Assembly: GCA_963839995.1 (NCBI GenBank)
Contig: CAWIXH010000015.1
Coordinates: 124,001-188,000 of the forward strand
Length of the DNA stretch: 64,000 nt
Source: CAWIUB01 sp963839995
GTDB taxonomy: Bacteria > Actinomycetota > Actinomycetes > Mycobacteriales > Jatrophihabitantaceae
Reading direction: 5' to 3'
Part shown: positions 60,573 to 64,000 of the stretch, one piece after another
Layout: every line of letters begins with the position of its first letter
How positions within the stretch are numbered: position 1 is the stretch's first letter
Program-made: the position numbers and the translations under genes
Notes under the pieces: model-generated
The model's input: only the letters and a program-made list of their open reading frames with translations
Database searches by the model: none
Told to the model about the DNA's origin: nothing

Positions 60573-61949
60573 TCAGATCTGGCCGTCGGCCGACCGGATC
60601 TGACCAGAAGTGGCGGGGGCGCCCAGCAGCAGGGTGACTTGCGTGCCGCCGTGCGGTGAGTGGCTCACCGACATCGCGCCGCCGCTCCCCTCGGCGCAGC
60701 TGCGCGCAATCGACAGGCCCAGGCCGGTCGAGCCGCGGTCGCTGCGCCCGCGTTCACCCGCCCCGTCGGGAAGGCCCGGCCCGTCGTCCGCCACGACGAG
60801 CCGAGCACCGCCGTCCTGAGCATCCAGCGTGAGGCTGAACGCGGTGCCGTCTGGGGTGTGGGCGATGACGTTCTCGATGAGCGCGTCGACGGCGGCCGCC
60901 AGGTCCTCGGCCGAGGTCCGTACCAGCAGCGGAGCATCAGGCAGCGCGACCGTGCGGGCGCGTTCCTGCTCGTCGGTGAGCGCCGACCAGAACGTCACCC
61001 GGTCGCGCACGACGGAGGTGGCATTGGCGGAGGGCATCCGGCCCTCGCGCTGTGGGCGCCGCGCCGAGTGGATCACGGCGGTGAGGGTGCGCTCGACCGA
61101 CGACACCTGCTCGCCGATCCGCTCCCGCTCGGCCGGATCGCGCAGCGACTCGGCCTCCAGCCGCAGCGCGGTGAGTGGCGTCCGCACCCGGTGCGACAGA
61201 TCGGCCACCGTCTCGCGCTCGTCGGCGATCAGCTCGTCGATACGGTCGGCGAGCTGATTGAGCGAGACGCCCACCTCGGCCACCTCGCGTGGGCCGGCCT
61301 CGGGGGCGCGCGCCGTGACGTCGCCGGCCGTGATGCGCTGCGCTGTCTCGGCTGTTCGGGTCAGCGGCCGGACGATGCGCCGGGTGAGCAACTCGCCGCC
61401 GAGCGCGCCGATGACCAGCAGCGCGGCGCTGCCGCCAGCGAGCAGCGTCCACCAGCCGGCTTCGCCCGCGTGCAAAGCGCCGTCCGAGAGAAACACCTCG
61501 ATGTGGTACGGCCCTTGCGTCGTCGCCACGGTCAGCTCGGCGACCTGCCCGCCTGGCACCGGATTCAGCTGCGCAGCGCCACGGTCCGCGCCGCCTCCGC
61601 CGCCGGGTCCGTTGCCGAGCGGCCCGCCTCCGGCACCTCCCTCGCCGTTTGGGGCCTCCGACGACGCATTGCCCTGACCGGAGGACGTGGTGCCCAGTAC
61701 GGTTCCGTCCGGCAGCCGCACCGATGTGCGGTGGTCGGCGTTCTGCGGCAGCGAGGCAACGTACGACTTCAGGGCGGCCACGCTGGACGCGTTCCGCACG
61801 AACAGTGCGACGCTGTTCGCCTGGTCGATCGTGCTGCGCTCGGCGCGCTGGCTCACCGCGGACGGAATCAAGATCGCCAGTGGGATGGCGAATGCGAGGA
61901 CGACGAGCGCCGTCATGCCGACGACGAGCAGCAGGATGCGCCGGCGCAT
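60573..61949 (-). CDS. Sensor histidine kinase of two-component system
   Basis: 458 residues. Two spans (ILLLVVGMTALVVLAFAIPL; WWTLLAGGSAALLVIGALGG) around a periplasmic domain with a Gly-rich loop, HAMP (RRIVRPLTRTAETAQRITAG), H-box DLSHRVRTPLTALRLEAESL, N-box ALIENVIAHTPDGTAF and G-box GSTGLGLSIARS. Starts one base after the response regulator stop. Directly upstream of the minus-strand redox/glycosyltransferase operon, which is its likely target (inference). Confidence 0.88.
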   Translation of the reverse strand: MRRRILLLVVGMTALVVLAFAIPLAILIPSAVSQRAERSTIDQANSVALFVRNASSVAALKSYVASLPQNADHRTSVRLPDGTVLGTTSSGQGNASSEAPNGEGGAGGGPLGNGPGGGGGADRGAAQLNPVPGGQVAELTVATTQGPYHIEVFLSDGALHAGEAGWWTLLAGGSAALLVIGALGGELLTRRIVRPLTRTAETAQRITAGDVTARAPEAGPREVAEVGVSLNQLADRIDELIADERETVADLSHRVRTPLTALRLEAESLRDPAERERIGEQVSSVERTLTAVIHSARRPQREGRMPSANATSVVRDRVTFWSALTDEQERARTVALPDAPLLVRTSAEDLAAAVDALIENVIAHTPDGTAFSLTLDAQDGGARLVVADDGPGLPDGAGERGRSDRGSTGLGLSIARSCAEGSGGAMSVSHSPHGGTQVTLLLGAPATSGQIRSADGQI

Positions 61950-61950
61950 C

Positions 61951-62640
61951 TCAGGCCGTCGCCGCGGGAGCCACCAAGCGCACGCCCACCCCGCGCACGC
62001 TGTGCAGGTACCGTGGCTCACCCGCGGTCTCGCCCAGCTTGCGGCGCAGCCAGGACAGGTGCACGTCGACGGTGCGGTCGGATCCGCCCCAGGCCAGCTG
62101 CCACACCTCGGCCAGCAGATCGCGTTTGCTGACCACCTCGCCTGCCCGCCTGGCCAGGGCCAGCAGCAGGTCGAACTCCTTGCGCGCCAGCTCGACGGGC
62201 CGTCCGTCGACGGTGACCTCCCGGCTGCGGGTGTCGATCGACAGGCCGCCTACGCTGATCACCGGATCCTCGTCGGTGCGGCCGGCGCGCCGCATAACGG
62301 CGCGGATGCGCGCGTTCAACTGCGCCGCGGTGAAGGGCTTGATCACGTAGTCGTCGGCCCCCAGGTCGAGCAGCCGGACGATCTCCGTCTCCTCGTCGCG
62401 CGCGGTGGCGATGATCGTCGGCACGTCGCTGACGCTGCGCAGCATGGACAGCACGTCGGCGCCGTCGATGTCGGGCAGCCCGAGGTCGAGCAGCAGCACA
62501 TCGGGTTTCTGGGCGACCGCGGCAGACAATGCCGACATGCCCGTGCCCACCGAATTCACGGTGTGCCCGTGCTCGCGCAGCGACCGCATCAGCGCGGTGC
62601 GGATCTCGGGATCGTCCTCGGCGAGCAGAATCTGGGCCAC
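61951..62640 (-). CDS. Response regulator, OmpR type
   Basis: 229 residues from GTG 62640. Receiver: LLAEDDPEIRTALMRSL, VLLLDLGLPDIDG (phospho-Asp), YVIKPFTAAQLNARIRA. Winged helix: RKEFDLLLALARRAGEVVSK, VDVHLSWLRRKLGE. Partner of the kinase that follows. Confidence 0.92.
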   Translation of the reverse strand: MAQILLAEDDPEIRTALMRSLREHGHTVNSVGTGMSALSAAVAQKPDVLLLDLGLPDIDGADVLSMLRSVSDVPTIIATARDEETEIVRLLDLGADDYVIKPFTAAQLNARIRAVMRRAGRTDEDPVISVGGLSIDTRSREVTVDGRPVELARKEFDLLLALARRAGEVVSKRDLLAEVWQLAWGGSDRTVDVHLSWLRRKLGETAGEPRYLHSVRGVGVRLVAPAATA

Positions 62641-62645
62641 GGCCG

Positions 62646-63017
62646 CTATCGGCCCGGCTCGTCGCCCTGGTCCGGGTGTTCGCGGCGCACCTGGTCGCCG
62701 AGGCGGCGCAGGAAATCCGGGTCATCGTCCGGGGCGGTCGAGCGGTGCGGTAACTGGCCGCCGGCACTGCCGCCACCGCCGAACCGGTCGATCATGCGCT
62801 GCGGCAAGCCGGCCTTGGCGCCCGCCGCGGCGCGCGGACGTCCGAACAGGAACCAGGCGATCGCGCCGAGGTCGGCGAAGAGCAGCACGAGGATCACCCA
62901 CACCGCCTTGGGCAGGTAGCGGATGCGTTCGGCCGGCGCGGTGAGCGAGTCGAAGATGGCCCAGAGCCACAAGGCGATGGCGACGAGGCTGAGCAGACCA
63001 CCGAACCGGATCAGCAT
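62646..63017 (-). CDS. Membrane protein with PLDc_N domain
   Basis: 123 residues, two spans: GGLLSLVAIALWLWAIFDSL and VWVILVLLFADLGAIAWFLF followed by GRPR, the pattern of the phospholipase D N-terminal membrane domain found as stand-alone small proteins in actinobacteria. Gly/charged C-terminal tail. Ends 5 bp before the response regulator gene. Enzymatic function is not expected. Confidence 0.83.
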   Translation of the reverse strand: MLIRFGGLLSLVAIALWLWAIFDSLTAPAERIRYLPKAVWVILVLLFADLGAIAWFLFGRPRAAAGAKAGLPQRMIDRFGGGGSAGGQLPHRSTAPDDDPDFLRRLGDQVRREHPDQGDEPGR

Positions 63018-63047
63018 GGGTCAAGAGTAGGCCGGGATACTAGTGGA

Positions 63048-64000
63048 GTGGCAGTCACCGATCTGCAGGAGTTTGTCGCGGCGCTCGAGGCCGACGGCGA
63101 CCTAGCCCGGGTGAATGTCCCCGTCGACCCGCACCTGGAGGTCACCGGCATCGTCCAGCGGGTTGTGCGTGAGCACGGACCGGCCCTGCTGTTCGAACGA
63201 CCTACCCGCGGCGAGCTGCCATTGCTGATCAACGCGTTCGGGACGCAGCGACGGATGGCCAGGGCGCTCGGTGTCGACTCCTTGGACGAGGTGGGCGCCC
63301 GCATCGCGGAACTGCTGAAGCCGGAGCTCCCGCACGGCATCGGGGGCCTGAGGGACGCCCTCGGCAAGGTGTCGCAGCTGCGCTCGGCCCCCCCGCGACG
63401 GGTGAAGTCCGCGCCGTGCCAGGAGATTGTCCATCGCGGTGATGAGGTCGACCTGTCGATCCTGCCTGGCATCCAGTCCTGGCCGGACGACGGCGGGGTC
63501 TTCCTCAACCTCGGCCTCACGCACACGCGGCACCCTGAAACGGCTGCTCGCAACCTGGGCCTGTACCGGCTGCAGCGGCACGATGCGAGGACCGTCGGAT
63601 TGCATTGGCAGATCCACAAGGACTCGACCTCGCACGCGGCGGTGGCCGAACGGCGCGGCGAGCGGCTGCCGGTTGCGATCGCCTTCGGTTGCCCGCCGGC
63701 GGTCACCTACGCGGCGTCCGCGCCGCTACCTGCGGACATCGACGAGTACCTGTTCGCCGGCTTCCTGCAGCGCGCGCGAATTGATCTCGTCGACTGCCTG
63801 AGCGTGCCGTTGCAGGTGCCGGCGACCGCGCAGGTGGTGCTGGAGGGCTGGGTTTCGCCCGGGGATCGGCTGCCCGAGGGGCCGTTCGGCGACCACACCG
63901 GCTGCTACACGCCCGTCGAGCCGTTCCCGTTCGTCCACGTCGACGCACTGACCATGCGGTCGGATGCGATCTACCAGACGATTATCGTGGGTCGTCCGCC
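63048..64000 (+). CDS. UbiD-family decarboxylase, N-terminal part (runs off the window)
   Basis: GTG 63048 starts VAVTDLQEFVAALEADGDLA. About 317 residues are visible without a stop. prFMN-dependent decarboxylase motifs: FLNLGLTHTRHPETAARNLG then LYRLQRHDARTVGLHWQIHK, and the catalytic acid stretch LPEGPFGDHTGCYTPVEPFP. Probable role in menaquinone synthesis, consistent with nearby cytochrome biogenesis genes. Divergent from the PLDc_N gene over 30 bp. Confidence 0.9.
   Translation, partial: MAVTDLQEFVAALEADGDLARVNVPVDPHLEVTGIVQRVVREHGPALLFERPTRGELPLLINAFGTQRRMARALGVDSLDEVGARIAELLKPELPHGIGGLRDALGKVSQLRSAPPRRVKSAPCQEIVHRGDEVDLSILPGIQSWPDDGGVFLNLGLTHTRHPETAARNLGLYRLQRHDARTVGLHWQIHKDSTSHAAVAERRGERLPVAIAFGCPPAVTYAASAPLPADIDEYLFAGFLQRARIDLVDCLSVPLQVPATAQVVLEGWVSPGDRLPEGPFGDHTGCYTPVEPFPFVHVDALTMRSDAIYQTIIVGRP

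Overview
The window is a contiguous stretch of a high-GC Gram-positive (actinobacterial) chromosome. The evidence is: GC-rich codon use with many GTG and TTG starts, a mycothiol glycosyltransferase (mshA), a SenX3/RegX3-PhoU module, bS22, a BldN-type sigma factor, a rex-hemACD operon and a System II cytochrome c biogenesis cluster. From memory of the families, the backbone order (murB, mshA, ybjN-like, gpm, senX3-regX3, ppx, TIM-barrel isomerase, proC, excisionase-type HTH, bS22, epimerase, PlsC, serB-like HAD, glutaredoxin-like, hemA-C-D-B, hemL, phosphoglycerate mutase-like, resA-ccdA-resB-ccsB) matches Mycobacterium tuberculosis Rv0482 to about Rv0529. Extra genes are spliced in at several points. 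The species cannot be named from the sequence alone.

Layout. 1-571: right end of an integrative element (3' end of a tyrosine recombinase) abutting an intact tRNA-Lys(UUU) gene. 824-5650: acetyltransferase, murB, a sigma factor fused to a zinc-finger anti-sigma and a proline-rich tail, and a degenerate GGDEF protein. 5650-13340: mshA-ybjN, a 14-TM drug exporter with its TetR regulator, gpmA, phoU and senX3-regX3. 13341-19143: an accessory patch with an ISAzo13-family insertion sequence that cleanly splits a small membrane-protein gene, a large SARP/AfsR regulator, a VapBC pair and a serine-repeat protein. 19540-35840: housekeeping and envelope genes (Ppx, sortase, DUF4397 protein, proline metabolism, bS22, epimerase, acyltransferase, PIG-L, HAD, BldN-like sigma with its membrane anti-sigma, acyl-CoA ligase, glutaredoxin). 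35838-51843: heme and cytochrome c biogenesis (rex, hemA, hemC, hemD, hemB, hemL, resA, ccdA, resB, ccsB), interrupted by a TetR/acid phosphatase region and a truncated flavoprotein gene. 51940-60460: an eight-gene minus-strand operon, nearly all joined by 4-nt overlaps, that combines a membrane redox module (ApbE, ferric-reductase-like protein, NuoF-like protein, ferredoxin) with polyprenol-type glycosyltransferases (GT2-GtrA and two GT39 proteins). 60573-62640: a two-component system immediately upstream of it. 63048-end: the start of a UbiD-family decarboxylase, probably menaquinone related.

How it works together. Much of the backbone serves redox and respiratory physiology: a candidate Rex operator (36124-36141) precedes rex-hemA-hemC-hemD, heme is then used by the ccs genes, and mycothiol and proline genes lie upstream. 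The most unusual content is structural. (1) Repeat-derived leader ORFs overlap both flanking genes by 4 nt at rex/hemA and ccdA/resB. (2) A 45-bp palindromic element occurs four times, twice inside the 5' coding part of genes. (3) A 33-bp tandem repeat at the mshA/ybjN junction carries a duplicated ribosome-binding site and start codon. (4) An IS insertion can be undone on paper to restore an exact reading frame. (5) A GT39 gene shows a compensating pair of frameshifts around a stop codon.
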